Shown in pieces: positions 11,077 through 21,900 of a DNA stretch of 64,000 bases. The stretch covers positions 461,550 to 525,549 of the forward strand of contig BCKL01000001.1 in assembly GCA_001600635.1 (NCBI GenBank), given 5' to 3'. A model generated the notes under the pieces. The model saw nothing but the letters and a program-made list of their open reading frames with translations. It was not told the DNA's origin and made no database searches. This stretch comes from Leucosporidium creatinivorum. Its lineage: Eukaryota; Basidiomycota; Microbotryomycetes; Leucosporidiales; Leucosporidiaceae. The translations under genes were made by a program, and so were the position numbers. Numbering within the stretch: the first letter of the stretch is position 1; each line of letters starts with the position of its first letter.

Positions 11077-12601
11077 ATGCTCGTTGGACTTCTCATCGCC
11101 GCTACAGTCGCTTGGATCGCAGCTACTCTGTACCATAATCGTTCCCTCCCAACAACCAGTACCATGTCCGCTCCTACCGTCGTATTCCGTCAAGTAGCCA
11201 TGTTGGGCGGTCAGTCGCGCTCTCTCTCTCTCAATCAACTCTGGCGCTGCGCTCCGAGCTGATCCTGTAGTGAGGCAGACTCGATCACCCAGCAGGCATG
11301 GGGAGAAGGCGGACCGGGGGCTTTCCTCGCTAACGCTTATCAGAGGAAACTGTACGTCTCCTGCCTGGTTGAAGGAGGAGGAGCACCACGCATCGAGCTA
11401 ACGAGCTCTTGCTCTGCTACAGGGATGTCTTGAACCGCGGGCTGTCCGGTGAGCTTTTGATCTTGATATGCTGTGCACGCTCCAGCTGATTCGAGCTATC
11501 CTGCAGGCTACAACAGTAAGCCCCATTTCGGGCGGACCGGACCGCTCGTTTCTGGAGCTGACCGAGGCTTCTCCTTGCAGCTGAGTGGGCCCTTCCCATC
11601 GCCAAGCAGGTGCGCTCATCTCTCCTCTCCCTGCGAGACATCTCGCTGACCTTGAGATGTGACTACAGTGGCTGCCCAAGACGACCGACGCCCTCCCTGA
11701 GACGGCTCTCCTGATCATCTGGTTCGGCGCCAACGATGCTGCGTTGCCTCCCTCTCCTCAAGCAGTTCGTCTGCACCTCCCTCTGCTCTCTCCCCTCACT
11801 GACCTCGGCCCCGTTGTACAGCTCACCATCGAGCAATTCAAAGCCAACCTCCACGAACTCATCTCCCTCATCCGCTCCCCCTCCTCCCCGCACCACTCCC
11901 CCTCGACCCGTATCCTCCTCATAACCCCCCCACCCGTCGACGCCGCCGTCCGCGGCGCCGACCTTCTGGCTCGAGATCCCCCTCGCGTCCCCGATAGGGA
12001 TTCAGAGCGAACTCGCCAGTTCGCCGAGGCGGTCAAAGAAGTTGGCAAGGAAGCGGACCTGCCCGTCGTGGATTGTTGGACGAGGATCGATGAGGCTGCG
12101 AAGAGGGATGGTGGATTGGGGAGGTATTTGAATGATGGGCTGCATTTGACTGCCGAGGGGTACAAGGAGGTGACTATCGGTGAGTTGGAAGTTGGGGCCG
12201 AGGCAAGTGGACGGAGAGCTGATGAGGTGTCATTGATGCACAGGCATCTCGGAGGCGATCCATGAGCATATCTCGGAGCTGCATTGGGATCACATCGAGC
12301 AGACGTTCCCTCAGTGCGTCGTGCGCTTCGCTCCCTGCTCGAGCTCGGCGATGAGCTGACCTTCGCTCCCAACTCGCACAGCTGGGCCGACATTCGTGAG
12401 CTCCACCTTCTTCCTCTCCCTCTCCATCATAACCTCACTGACCTCCATCTCGCTCGTCCGCTACACCAGCCAACCTCGGCGGTGAGCTCCCGCCTCACTC
12501 CGCTCGGCGCGAGGCTCGCTCGCTGACCTTCCGCGCTTCGTACCGCAGCTCTCGGCACTCAGTTCCTCGCGCCCGACTCTGCGGATGTACAGAAGGCGTA
12601 A
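11077..12601 (+). CDS. SGNH/GDSL esterase, isoamyl acetate-hydrolysing (IAH1) type
   Basis: Hydrolyses short esters; the SGNH family uses a Ser-His-Asp centre. Eleven exons: 11077-11209, 11279-11351, 11423-11448, 11507-11515, 11581-11609, 11669-11764, 11822-12179, 12244-12313, 12382-12395, 12470-12481, 12549-12601; 290 residues. Block I is LGDSITQQAW with the nucleophile Ser46, block III is WFGANDAA, and the catalytic Asp/His block reads DGLHLTAEGYK. An N-terminal hydrophobic segment (MLVGLLIAATVAWIAATLY) suggests a signal anchor; yeast Iah1 lacks one. If translation instead begins at the internal ATG of MSAPTVVF the protein would be soluble. Exons of 9, 14 and 12 bp are needed to keep the conserved sequence; each has GT-AG borders. 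Confidence 0.88.
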
Positions 12602-13074
12602 ACGGCATTGCTCGCTCGAAGGAGGAGGTATCTATCGAGGGCTGCGCTGCAATGGGGTTCCGAGCTGGTTCAGCGCCGGCGAGGCGTCGAGCGGTAAGGG
12701 CGAGCTTGAGGCGAGAGAGCTTCATGGATGGCTTAGGGCTCGGGAACGAGGAGAGAGACTGCTGCTCGGTGTACCTCTTCACCCCCCTGCTCCGCTAGAA
12801 GCGAGCGAGGAAGAGCAACTCGGCGGAAGCGCGGGCGAAGCTCGGCGCAAGGGCATTGCAAGACGAGGGGCCGCGAGAGAGCTCTGGTGGGTACAAGATT
12901 AAGTAAAGTACAGTCGTCTTTCGCTCTCTGCCACGCAACAGCTCTGCCTGCGCCCTCCCCAGCTCCTCTCGCCTCGCTCGACCCTCCTCGAGCTCGACCC
13001 TCCTCCCGTCTGTTGTCCTCCTCCCACTCGCTCGCTCCTCATCACTCGTCGCTCTCAGGTCCAGCAAAAGCGCA
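12602..13074. other. Intergenic
   Basis: 473 bp between two genes in the same direction. The last 150 bp before the next ATG is a pyrimidine-rich leader with repeated ctcgctcgaccct-like words, also seen upstream of the 39.7-kb paralogue. No gene is supported. Confidence 0.5.
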
Positions 13075-14385
13075 ATGGAAGAACAGCCAGCTCAACAACA
13101 GCCTACAGCTCACGGCAAGCGCTCCGGTGCAGCGAGGAGGAAACTCAAGAAGGAGAGGCAGGCGAGGCTCGACGCTCAATTCGAGGGACTCGAGATCGAC
13201 CCGCAGAAGCCACCGAGGCTGCCGGAGGAGATCATGGACTACATCATCGACCTCGTGTACCACACCAGTACCTCCAAGTCTGCTCAGAACGCCAAGGCGC
13301 GAGCCTGCTTGTCCTTTCTTTGCGCCACCTCCCTCGTATGCCGACGCTGGAACGAACGCTCGCGGCGCTACCTGGAGATGTGGGCCATCCTCACCACTCC
13401 TCGACAGATCAACAGCTTCCTACTCTTCGCCAGAAAGCAGACGCTCGTCGTCTCCCTCCTCGCCCTCGGATCCCTCGGATCGAACGGAGAAGCAGCTCTC
13501 GACGGCGGGCTAGCGAGGAAGGCTGTCGAGCAGTGCAGCCCCAAGCATCTCGCACTGGAGAATGTGACCAAGCTGGATGTCTCGGTGCTCTGTAGGCCCG
13601 AGATGAAGTGTGAGTTGGGCATGGCAGCCTCGCCGCAAGAGCTGAGCTCGGCGTCGGGTGACTGAATTTGCTCTCCAACCCAGATCTACAAAGCCTCCAC
13701 CTTCTCGAACCCTTGAGCCTCAAGCTCCCCTCCCCCAGCCTTGGATATAGCCGATCCTGCACCTTCCCATTCACCCTCGATCACCTCCGAGTCGACAGCT
13801 GGGGAGGCGACATGGAACCGCTCGCTTTCGTTGCTCGTCTGCTCGCCACAGCGACCAAGGCTGCGACGATCGTACTAGGTGACGGTGCTCTACCGTTCCA
13901 GCGGATTCCCATCGCCGCTCCTGATAGCCCCACCAAACTCGAACGGCTCCGACTGTACATCAGCGGGATGCGAGCCGGAACCTCTCCCTCCCTCGTCAAT
14001 GCCCTCGAGCCCGTCTTGCGCCAGAGCTACAATCTACAGCACCTCTCCATCTCTCTTCTTGAGCCGTCCCTCATCGCAATACTCCCAAGTCGCCTCCGCC
14101 GACTCACGGTCCACATCAACGAACACTGGGCTCCGAGGGTAGTGGACTGGCTAAGACTGGAGCTGCCGGCGCTGTCGAAGTTGGAGGAGCTGGCTCTCCA
14201 TTTTGGGAAGGAAGTGCCCGAGCTGCTGCCGAAGGGTCTGGAAGCCGAATGCAAGGCGCGTGGCATCGAGCTGGAGACGACCGTTGGTGAGCTGTCCACT
14301 CTGTTCCACTTTGGCGAGATCTGGCTGAATCGACTGCACGTTCACAGACGCGATCGATCTCAATACCTTCACGCTCACCATCTAG
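13075..14385 (+). CDS. F-box-like/LRR family A protein
   Basis: 391 residues from exons 13075-13609, 13684-14286 and 14348-14385. The N-terminus is basic, with the family signature KRSGAARRKLKKER at about residues 19-32. An F-box-like helix pair follows (PRLPEEIMDYIIDLVYH ... SLVCRRWNERSRRYLEMW), then irregular leucine-rich repeats (LQHLSISLLEPSLIAILP, RLRRLTVHIN). The KRSGAARRKLKKER box is identical in the 39.7-kb gene, so the two are paralogues despite weak similarity elsewhere. Probably an SCF adaptor or a degenerate relative; no target can be named. The last exon adds only 12 codons and could be alternatively retained as intron. Confidence 0.72.
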
Positions 14386-15193
14386 CTGCCTGCAACTTTG
14401 CTCCAGACGCCTCACTCGGACTCGAACGAGGTGTTCGGCGATGGCGACGAGGCGGAAGCAGGAGGGCAGCTGTACTTCGTTGGCGATGCTATCGAGGCGG
14501 GACTGGGGTTCAAGTCCAGAATGACGGAGAGCCTGAGAACTTGTCCTCAAGGACGTCGGCGCTCGTCGCCCACACCCGAGCGCCGAGCGCGCTCGGTTGA
14601 TTTCCACCTGGAGCAGTCGAGCTCAGGTGAGCAGGTCCAGCTCCGAACTCGCGCGTTGGAACTAGCCCAACAGTCCGATTTCTCCGTTTCTATGGCACAC
14701 AAGCCCAAGGGAGAGTCTTCAGCCTCCGCTCGGCGAAAGGTTCCTTACCTTCTCTCGCAGCTCTCGGCGCTCAAGGCCTTGCTCCTGCCCACTTGCCTAC
14801 TGGGCCACTGAAAAATCGCAAGATTCAGGAGGAAGAGTGTAGGCTATCCGTAATAAGTGAAGCAAGAGCTGCAGGCTGTCAATGGTGGTCGAGCCGAGCC
14901 GAGAAAGGGAAAGGAGCTCAATCGCCGAAGTGGAAATTGGCTGGAGTCCTACAACTCACGAGTCAATCGAAGCATTTCTAGTGCACTACAGACCGCGCAA
15001 AGCGCGATCCCACCAGCGAGATTTTGCAGCCGGCTCGAAATCCCAAGTCCTCAGCGCAGCAGGGAGAGCCCTCTCTTCTTCTTCATCCGTTGCTGCTTTC
15101 GCTTAATCCGCTTCGAATCGTTCAAGAGTCAGTCTACCACACCCAGTCCTCTGCACCGACTTCTCTGCCACTGCTACACCTACTCGACTACAC
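14386..15193. other. Intergenic
   Basis: 808 bp with no recognisable gene on either strand; open frames up to about 160 codons here show no domain and no usual intron grammar. The final 100 bp is a pyrimidine-rich leader ending ctactcgactacacc before the ribosomal P1 start. Confidence 0.5.
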
Positions 15194-16003
15194 CATGAGG
15201 GAGCGCTGGGAGGGCGAGGGGACGAAAAAATGGTTGGAGACGACGAGGGAGGATTGAGACGGTGCAGGGGAGCAGGGAAAGTGCGCAGGGGGTGCAGAGG
15301 GTACAGGAGGGGTGGATTATGCTGCATGGGAGTGATGAGGGGGATCAGGACTCTCTGGGAGGCGAGCCGCACGCACGAGCAAAGGAAGCACGCGCTCAGG
15401 AGGGCGGAATGCTGACCCTACACCTCATGTTACTTCACTGCAGTGTCCGCCGAGCTCGCCTCCACCTACGCCGCCCTCATCCTCGCCGACGAGGGAATCG
15501 AGATCTCCGTGAGTTGCTGTTGAACGCTGGCGTCCTGCTGTCGGAGCCTGGGGACAGCTCGCTGACCATGCTCAATTCCATCCTACCCAGTCCGAGAAGA
15601 TCCTCGCCCTTACCTCCGCCGCCAAGGTTGAGGTTGAGCCCATCTGGGCCACCCTCCTCGCCAAGGCCCTCGAGGGTAAGGACGTCAAGGACCTCCTTAC
15701 CAAGTGAGTTACAGCTCTCGCGCCCAACCGCGCATGCGATCTATCGCAGAGCATTCGCTGACCCTGCTCTCCCATCTCTGTAGCGTTGGAGCCGGAGGAG
15801 CTGCCCCCGCTGCCGCCGCCGCTGGAGGAGCCGCCCCCGCCGCCGCTGCTGAGGCCGAGCCCGAGAAGGCCAAGGAGGAGGAGAAGGAGGAGTCCGACGA
15901 CGACATGGGCTTCGGACTCTTCGATGTGAGTTGCTTCGGCCGCGCTGTCGAGCTACGACTAGACGAGAAACGCGGAGCTGACCTCCTCTCCCCATCACAG
16001 TAA
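15194..16003 (+). CDS. RPP1: 60S acidic ribosomal protein P1
   Basis: Stalk protein of the large ribosomal subunit that contacts elongation factors. Coding exons 15444-15508, 15591-15703, 15784-15925 and 16001-16003; 107 residues with a start codon split by the first intron. The sequence is classical: [47 protein letters not shown], an Ala/Pro/Gly hinge, then the universal acidic tail [13 protein letters not shown]. The exon at 15444 starts tg-tcc, so the preceding exon must end in a. The likely partner is the a of accatg at 15194, but no GT follows it; see findings. The final exon contains nothing but the stop codon taa. A long first intron next to the start codon is usual for ribosomal protein genes. 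Confidence 0.85.
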
Positions 16004-16330
16004 ACGGAGAATCCTCGTCTGTGCTCTCGTACACTCGAAATCCATACCTCATCCACAAACTCTGCTGCCGCGTTGCGAGATCGAGAGAACGTCGCGCTCA
16101 GCGTAAGGAGACCGACTCGGCGGTCCCTCCCGATGCGAGTCCCGGCGATTCGACGCGACAGCGCTGTAGCATGCTAGAGCTATCACGCTCATCGAGCCGC
16201 AGTAGACCTCGATCCGCTCGCTCGCCCGACCGCCTTGGTCTCAATCGCCGAAGCGAACGTCTTGCGAGAACGAACGACGTATAATTGCCCTTGACCCGTC
16301 TAAAGAAGAGAACTGCGAACTGACTACCGC
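16004..16330. other. Convergent 3' region, RPP1 and RNA1
   Basis: 327 bp between two stop codons facing each other; expected to hold both 3' untranslated regions. Nothing else seen. Confidence 0.5.
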
Positions 16331-17925
16331 TCAAGCAATGTGCACCTTGTCCAACAAGTTGGACAGCAAATCACCCTCTCCCTCATCCTTCTTCTTCGGC
16401 TCAGCCTCCTCGGCCTTCTCATCCTCCTTGACGACCTCGCTCTCCTCCTCCTCTTCTTCCTCCTCCTCCTCCTCCTCGCTCTCCTCCTCCTCCTGTTCCT
16501 CCAACTCGTCCAGCTCATCCAACGCATCCCCATGTCCCCACTTCTCCAGCGCCTCCCCGATAGCCACATAGCACTCATCCTCGGCCTCGCCGTAATTGCC
16601 ATTCAGCTCCAACTCGGTGAGGTCCTTCAGGTGGAGAGAGATGGCCTGGGAGAGGAGGGTGATGGCTCGACTGTCGAGCTCGTTGGATTGGAGGAGGAGG
16701 GAGGTGAGGAGAGGGTTGGAGCCGGAGGAGAGGGTGGTCATGACGGAGACTCCTCCTCGGGGGCGGAGGAGACAGTCGGAGAGGTTGAGCTTGCGGAGCT
16801 TGGGCCATCTGCTGGACAATATCGTGATCAGAGATTGTGGAGAGAAGCGTAGGAGACGAAACGGACGAAGGCAGGCTGGCAGCGATGGCGCGCGATCCCT
16901 TCTCGGTCGCCGTGTTGTCCTGAAGATCCAGAGTCTCGAGGTCGGGGTTGGCCCTCAGTCCCTTGACGATAGCCTCGATTCCCTCCATCCTGATTCCGTT
17001 CTGGGGCATGCGGACCTCGACGAGCGATCCGAGGGCAGCGAAAGCATCGGCGAAAGCCTGCGACGAGCCGTTCTCGAGACGATTGCGACCTGTACCAATG
17101 CTCGATCAGCTTGGATTCGAGGGGGGAGGGTAGGGAAAGAGCTCACCGCAGACGATGGTGCGGAGGGCCGATTTCCGGCCTGCTGCCTTCGCCTTTTGGG
17201 CGTTCTCCAAGAGAGCGCCGGCGATCATGGCTCCACCGGCGGGTCCCATGCCGTTGTTGTTGAGCTTGAGGACCTGGAGAGTAGGGTGGGAGGAGATAAA
17301 CTCGAGCCTGTATCCGTCGCATCGTCAGCGAGCGGTCGCAGGAGAGGCGAAACGACGAAACTGACATCGGCTCAGCGGAACGACCTCCAAAGGCGTTGTC
17401 GGAAAGGTCGACCGAAGTGAGGATAGGGAGGGTGAGGAAGGAGGTGCAGAGGGAGCGGAGGGATTGAGGGATCTCAGTGATGAGTCGGCCCGTGAAGATG
17501 TCCGAGAAGTCGGCGACCTGGAGCGAAAGGAAGGTCAGCGTGTCGTCCCAAGGTCGACTGGCAGGCGCTTCGGTCCCAAGAGGAGCAGCAGCAGGGTGTT
17601 CTGTAGCTCGACAGACATCCCCAGAAGAAGACAGAGGCTCTAGCGCACCTTGAGGCCCTTCTTAGTTGAGAGAGCATCTCCCACGGCGGCGCACGCGTCG
17701 ATTCCAAGCGTGTTACCACCAAAGCGGACCTCCTCAAGCTCAGCTACATCGTTGAGCTGCTCCAAGTGAGGCTCGATCGACTCGCGCGTGTCAAACTTGA
17801 GCACCGAGCCATGAAGCGAGAAGACGGTCGACGAGGTGTCTGCGGCGAGAGGTGTCAGCGGGCGTAGGAGCAGCTGCAGGACAGCGGAGCTTACCGGGGT
17901 GAGCAGTAGGCTTGGTAGCGGCCAT
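16331..17925 (-). CDS. RNA1: Ran GTPase-activating protein (RanGAP)
   Basis: Stimulates GTP hydrolysis by Ran in the cytoplasm, maintaining the gradient for nuclear transport. Exons 17895-17925, 17649-17839, 17366-17517, 17147-17307, 16867-17089 and 16331-16808; 411 residues. It consists of RanGAP-type leucine-rich repeats (LEEVRFGGNTLGIDA, TSVDLSDNAFGGRS, LQVLKLNNNGMGPAG, LVEVRMPQNGIRMEG, LETLDLQDNTATEKG, LRKLNLSDCLLRPRG), followed by a long glutamate-rich acidic tail, as in yeast and human RanGAP. The tail is encoded by cctcctcctc-type repeats at about 16440-16500. The start ATG is 132 bp from the divergent mitochondrial L3 gene. Confidence 0.92.
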
Positions 17926-18057
17926 TTTTGAAGCGGTGCAGCGACAGCGAGGAGAGCGAAGGAGGCCAAGGGGCACTTCGCGCCCATCTCGATTTTGTAG
18001 CGGCCAAGGCGTGGCTCTGGCCTCATTTCCCTCGCTTCTTCAAGTCCCGACATTACG
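17926..18057. promoter_or_regulatory. Divergent promoter, RNA1 and mitochondrial L3
   Basis: 132 bp between opposed start codons; shared promoter by position. No distinct element recognised. Confidence 0.5.
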
Positions 18058-19293
18058 ATGCATTCGGTTACAGCAGCATTACGCTCCCTTTCGCTCGCAG
18101 GACGGCGCTCCTTGCACACCTCGGCAGCTCGCTGGGAAGCAGCAGCAGAACCAGCAGCTGCCGTCGCTTCCACTTCCGCCTGGACTCCTCAGACTCAGCG
18201 TACAGGTGTGCTCGCTCGCAAGCTCGGAATGACGGCACTGTGGCAAGAGGGTATCCGTGTACCAGTCACCGTCCTGCACGTGAGTAGCTCACACAGCTCC
18301 GTCCGAGCCCGCGTCTTTAACTCACCTTTCTTCGGCTCGCTCGTACCGTCCTACAGCTCGACGACGTCCAAGTCGTTTCCTCCAACACTTACCCTGCTAC
18401 TACCACCACTCCCGCTCATCACTCGGTCGTCCTCGGCTGCTCACCACGGAAAGCAAAGACGACCAACAACTCGCTCTTGGGCCAGTTCCGCAAGGCTGGT
18501 GTAGAGCCCAAGATGAGGGTCGTAGAGTTCCCGGTGACTGGTGATGCTGTTGTGCCGCCAGGTAAGCTGCTGCTGCTCTCGAAGCCGAGCGGGCGCCGAA
18601 AGCTGACCCTTCGCCTTCCCTCTCCTTCGCATAGGGACCACCATCTCGGCGGCTCACTTTGTCCCAGGACAGCACGTTGATGTACAGGCGGCTTCGTATG
18701 TTCTCTCATATCTCTCTCGGCTAGCTCGAGACCACTTGGCTGACCTCGCTCGGCGCTCGCAGGATTGGAAAGGGCTTCCAGGGAGTCATGAAGCGCCACA
18801 ACTTCCGTGGACTGCGAGCAACGCACGGAACCTCCATCTCTCACCGTTCGCATGGATCCACTGGTCAGCACCAGGTGCGTCTCTCCCTTCTTCTCTCTTC
18901 CTGCTCGGCGCCGAGCTGACTCGCTTCTCTCTCTCTCTCGAATAGGATCCCGGACGTGTCTTTCCCGGCAAGAAGATGGCCGGACGAATGGGCGGACGCC
19001 TCGTAACGACCCAAAACCTCCTGGTACACCGCATCGACACCCTGCACAACGTCCTCTACGTCAAAGGCGCCGTCCCCGGCGCTCCGGGCACTTTCGTTCG
19101 CGTAGTGGATGCGATCAAGAAGGTCGGATGGAAGGCGGGAGCGAGGGAGAAGAGGGGTTTGGGGCTGGAGAACGGCGAGGTGTTGGAAGGGATCAAGGGG
19201 CTGCCGATGCCGGTGGGTGATGTCGAGATGGCCAAGGGATTGCCGAGGGAGATTGAAGTCGGCAAGAAGGTCGTCGTGAAGGCTAGCAAGTAA
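18058..19293 (+). CDS. Mitochondrial large-subunit ribosomal protein uL3m
   Basis: Part of the mitochondrial 54S/39S subunit near the peptidyl-transferase centre; the yeast homologue is MRPL9. Exons 18058-18279, 18357-18561, 18635-18695, 18763-18874 and 18946-19293; 315 residues. The first 45 residues form a mitochondrial targeting peptide (basic, Ser/Ala-rich, with [10 protein letters not shown]). The L3 signatures follow: [30 protein letters not shown], and the family hallmark [20 protein letters not shown]. The C-terminus is lysine-rich. The splice joins are supported by unbroken similarity across each. Confidence 0.9.
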
Positions 19294-20101
19294 TGTAGCG
19301 TTGCTGAGCGTTTGAGCAGTGCTGTTGACCCGAGGATGCGAGAGCGAGAGTGCGAGGGTCGCAAGTTCGGCTCGCTGTTCTTCTGCCTGTGCCGCCGACG
19401 ATGCGGAGGGGCGCGCACGTCAAGCGTTTCAGCAAACCACAAAGATTTATACAGCGGGCAGTTTTCTTTCTGAAGAAGCTTCAATCAGAATCCGAGAAGG
19501 AGAGGTCCGAGTCGTCCGAGCCGAAGATGTCGGCGATTGGCCACTGCCTGTTGCGAAAGCAATCTTCCATCTCGTAGATTGCTGGTAGGTGCTTTAACTA
19601 GCGAAGACGAGGAGCCGGCGAGAAGTGGCGAGAAGTGAGGGGAGAGGAAGAAGAGCAAAAACAGGGTCGAAGCGCGAGCCGGTTTGGAGTGAGTCGGCGG
19701 ACGGCTAAGTCGAGGAGGGTCGAGCGAGGTCGCTTCGAGGTGAAGTGCAGGAGGGCTCAGTAAAGCTTAGACGGTCACTCGACCAGTGGGAGAACAGCTG
19801 CATGCTCGCAGACAGCTGTCGCTGAGCCTTGAAGCCAGCTCGGCCCTCATCATGTCCGCGCTCTCGCTCTTGAGACCTTGCAGTGCACCTCGAGGAAGAC
19901 TATCAGCCAGCAGCCGCTCTTGAAATGCTACTGCAGAGCTCCACGGTCGGCCCGCACCTTGCAAGATCTAGCGAGGCGAGTCAAGCGTCCTACACCCCAA
20001 CGCCGAGCTCGCCGCCTCTCCTTCGCTTCGCTCAACGCGACAGCAGCCAGCGAGTCACAGCATGTTACAGCGAAGCGAAGCAAGCATCCATATCTTCACT
20101 C
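19294..20101. other. Intergenic with dispersed repeat
   Basis: 808 bp after mitochondrial L3. From about 19660 to 19760 lies a repeat (gcgagccggtttggagtgag ... gaggagggtcgagcgaggtc) that recurs at about 25720-25820 in the same direction and at about 39560-39625 inverted. From about 19770 on, the sequence is the 3' flank of the F-box gene that follows on the minus strand and is repeated, inverted, after the pseudogene at 38 kb. Confidence 0.6.
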
Positions 20102-21900
20102 CTATCTCATGAACACGACCTTCTTCCCGTAGCGCTCCACCGACCAGCCATGCTCTTCGCCGAGCTCCTCGCACTCCTCCTCTTCGCTCTTGCCCACCGC
20201 TACGTGTCGAAGCGTTCCCCGCGAATCATCGGAGAGTAGCGAGCAGATATCCACCTTCTCTACCATACGCTCAAAGTAAAGGGCCGATAATTGAGGCGGG
20301 AGGCGAGCGAATTCCGAAGAGGGCAAGGTCGCGCCGATGAGCTCGAGAGATTGCAAGTTTGCGCACTTGAGCAAGACCTCAGCGACGTGGGTGGAAATAA
20401 CATCGCGAGTCCAGCCAAAGTACAGACGAAGGTGGGAGAGGCGGTTGAGTTCGGCGATGCGAGACGAAGCCTCAGCGGCGATGGAGGCGGCGGCATCGAG
20501 GCGACGGAGCGAGCTGTTGGAGCAGCGAAGAAGCTCTTTAATCAGGGCAAGAGGTGTTGGGCCCTCTCCCGCGTCGACGCGAAAGGAGACCAGCTTGAAG
20601 GGGAAGGCTGGCAGGTCGAGGTGGAGCTCCTCGGCGCCGCTGCGAAGACGGAGGTATTGAAGAGACGGCAGGCGAGCCAAAAGAAGGGGAAGGTTTTCCG
20701 TCACTTGTATATCGAGCTCCGTCAGACCTGGCCTCGTCCTCAGCAACTCGGCGATGATCACTTCCGCTTCCTCAACGTAAGCGAGGAGCAAGCGAAACTG
20801 GGTGATACCTGGGCAGGCCTGCAGGAGACGTCTCAAGACTTGTGGAGGTACGTAGGTTGCGGCTTCAGGCGACCGAAGCTGGAGGGCGATGCCTTTGGGC
20901 AGAAGCGCGAGGTGGGGACTTGCACTAAGCGTTCCCTCGAGCGCCTGTCCGTCGCTGACGACAACTCTGCGCTCCGCCTCTTCCTTCTCGTTGGCGGCGT
21001 TCCTCGACGAGTGACCCTCCTGGGAGGAAGCTTGAGCTGTCGTCTCCTTTGCTCTGAAGCCCACCGAGATCTCGCGGTAGAGCGCCGAGTGAGCGAAGGG
21101 TAGGATGCTCCTCGAAGTGAGGCAGAGATGACGGAGGGTAGTGTAGTCGACGTGGTCGCGGTCTCCTACAGCTTCTTCGACGATCTGGGCGAGCAGCTCG
21201 AGGGGGAGGCGAGGCGAGGAGGGAGGCAAAGCGAGGGAGAGGGGGAGCTCGGCCGAGGTCATGTCGAGCGAGGGACGGTGGGGGAGATCGGCGAGGGTGT
21301 CAGCTGTCGCTGAGCAAGAGAGGGTCAGCTCAATTCGGAAGAAGCCTGTAGCAAGATCGCTCACCTTCGTCCGAGTCGAGGAGCGCGAAGGAGAGCTGAG
21401 TGAGCCGAGCCGAGCTTCGTCTGAGCGAGCGAGGTCTTCTGCGAGCAGGAGAGAACACGGTCAGCTAGAGCTCTTCCCTGTCTTTCTCTGCAGCCCTCCC
21501 TCTATCCCAGCCCACCTCTCCTCCCCGTCCGCCTGCTCGACCCTCGAGGCGCGTGTTCTGCACCGCTGTAGCCGCTCTCGCTGCTCCCCTCAAGCAGCAA
21601 CAGCACTAAAGTAGACCCAGACTCACCTGTAGCTTCTGAGCGAGCTCTTACTAGAGCAGCACCTCCTCAGCAAGCTTCGATCTGTCCTCTAAGCGCGATA
21701 CGAGTGACGAGAGCTGGTCCTGCTGTAGCTGAGCGAGTAGGCGGTGGTGGGGCGTGGGCTATGAGTAGAGCTGAGCCTTGATAGTCTCCTGTAGTCGAAG
21801 TCGAGGGCAGCGAAAGAATGCAGCAAGTTGAAGTAGGAAGCTGAGCCGTCTCGAGCCCAAGTCGAACGATCGAAGGTCTCCCTTCTACGCTATTCATCGT
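19740..21900. repeat. Segmental duplication, copy 1 (partner 37540-39560, inverted)
   Basis: This segment and 37540-39560 are diverged inverted copies. The match runs through promoter, two-intron leader, coding exon and 3' flank. Examples: gtagctgagcgagtaggcgg near 21730 against its reverse complement near 37600; the coding C-terminus EEHGWSVERYGKKVVFM against DEHGWSVERYGKKAVFM; and the flank word gcatgctcgcag near 19800 against a relative of it near 39500. Limits are approximate. Confidence 0.75.
20102..21262 (-). CDS. F-box-like/LRR family B protein
   Basis: 386 residues in one coding exon. The start is the ATG of MTSAELPLSL, which follows a leader intron at 21310-21364. The N-terminus has an F-box-like unit (PSSPRLPLELLAQIVEEAVGDRDHVDYTTLRHLCLTS with SALYREISV), followed by leucine-rich repeats (LPSLQYLRLRSGAEEL, LQSLELIGATLPSSEFARLP). 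It ends in EEHGWSVERYGKKVVFMR. Paralogues are at 24.5 kb and, broken, at 38 kb, 23 kb and 59 kb. It has an intact frame and start codon and so is the best candidate for the functional or parental copy. F-box proteins deliver substrates to SCF ligases; no target can be inferred. Confidence 0.75.
   Translation of the reverse strand: MTSAELPLSLALPPSSPRLPLELLAQIVEEAVGDRDHVDYTTLRHLCLTSRSILPFAHSALYREISVGFRAKETTAQASSQEGHSSRNAANEKEEAERRVVVSDGQALEGTLSASPHLALLPKGIALQLRSPEAATYVPPQVLRRLLQACPGITQFRLLLAYVEEAEVIIAELLRTRPGLTELDIQVTENLPLLLARLPSLQYLRLRSGAEELHLDLPAFPFKLVSFRVDAGEGPTPLALIKELLRCSNSSLRRLDAAASIAAEASSRIAELNRLSHLRLYFGWTRDVISTHVAEVLLKCANLQSLELIGATLPSSEFARLPPQLSALYFERMVEKVDICSLLSDDSRGTLRHVAVGKSEEEECEELGEEHGWSVERYGKKVVFMR

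Noticed and set aside
10991-11094. Upstream ATG extending PIG-X by about 34 residues
   Set aside because: It would overlap the first exon of the divergent esterase and adds no convincing signal peptide; the ATG at 10991 starts the conserved part directly.
16340-16852. Leucine-rich plus-strand frame with apparent membrane segments
   Set aside because: Mirror of the glutamate-rich tail of RanGAP read backwards.
20291-21103. 270-codon plus-strand open frame
   Set aside because: Antisense to the family B F-box coding exon; no domain, and the paralogue shows conservation only in the minus-strand frame.
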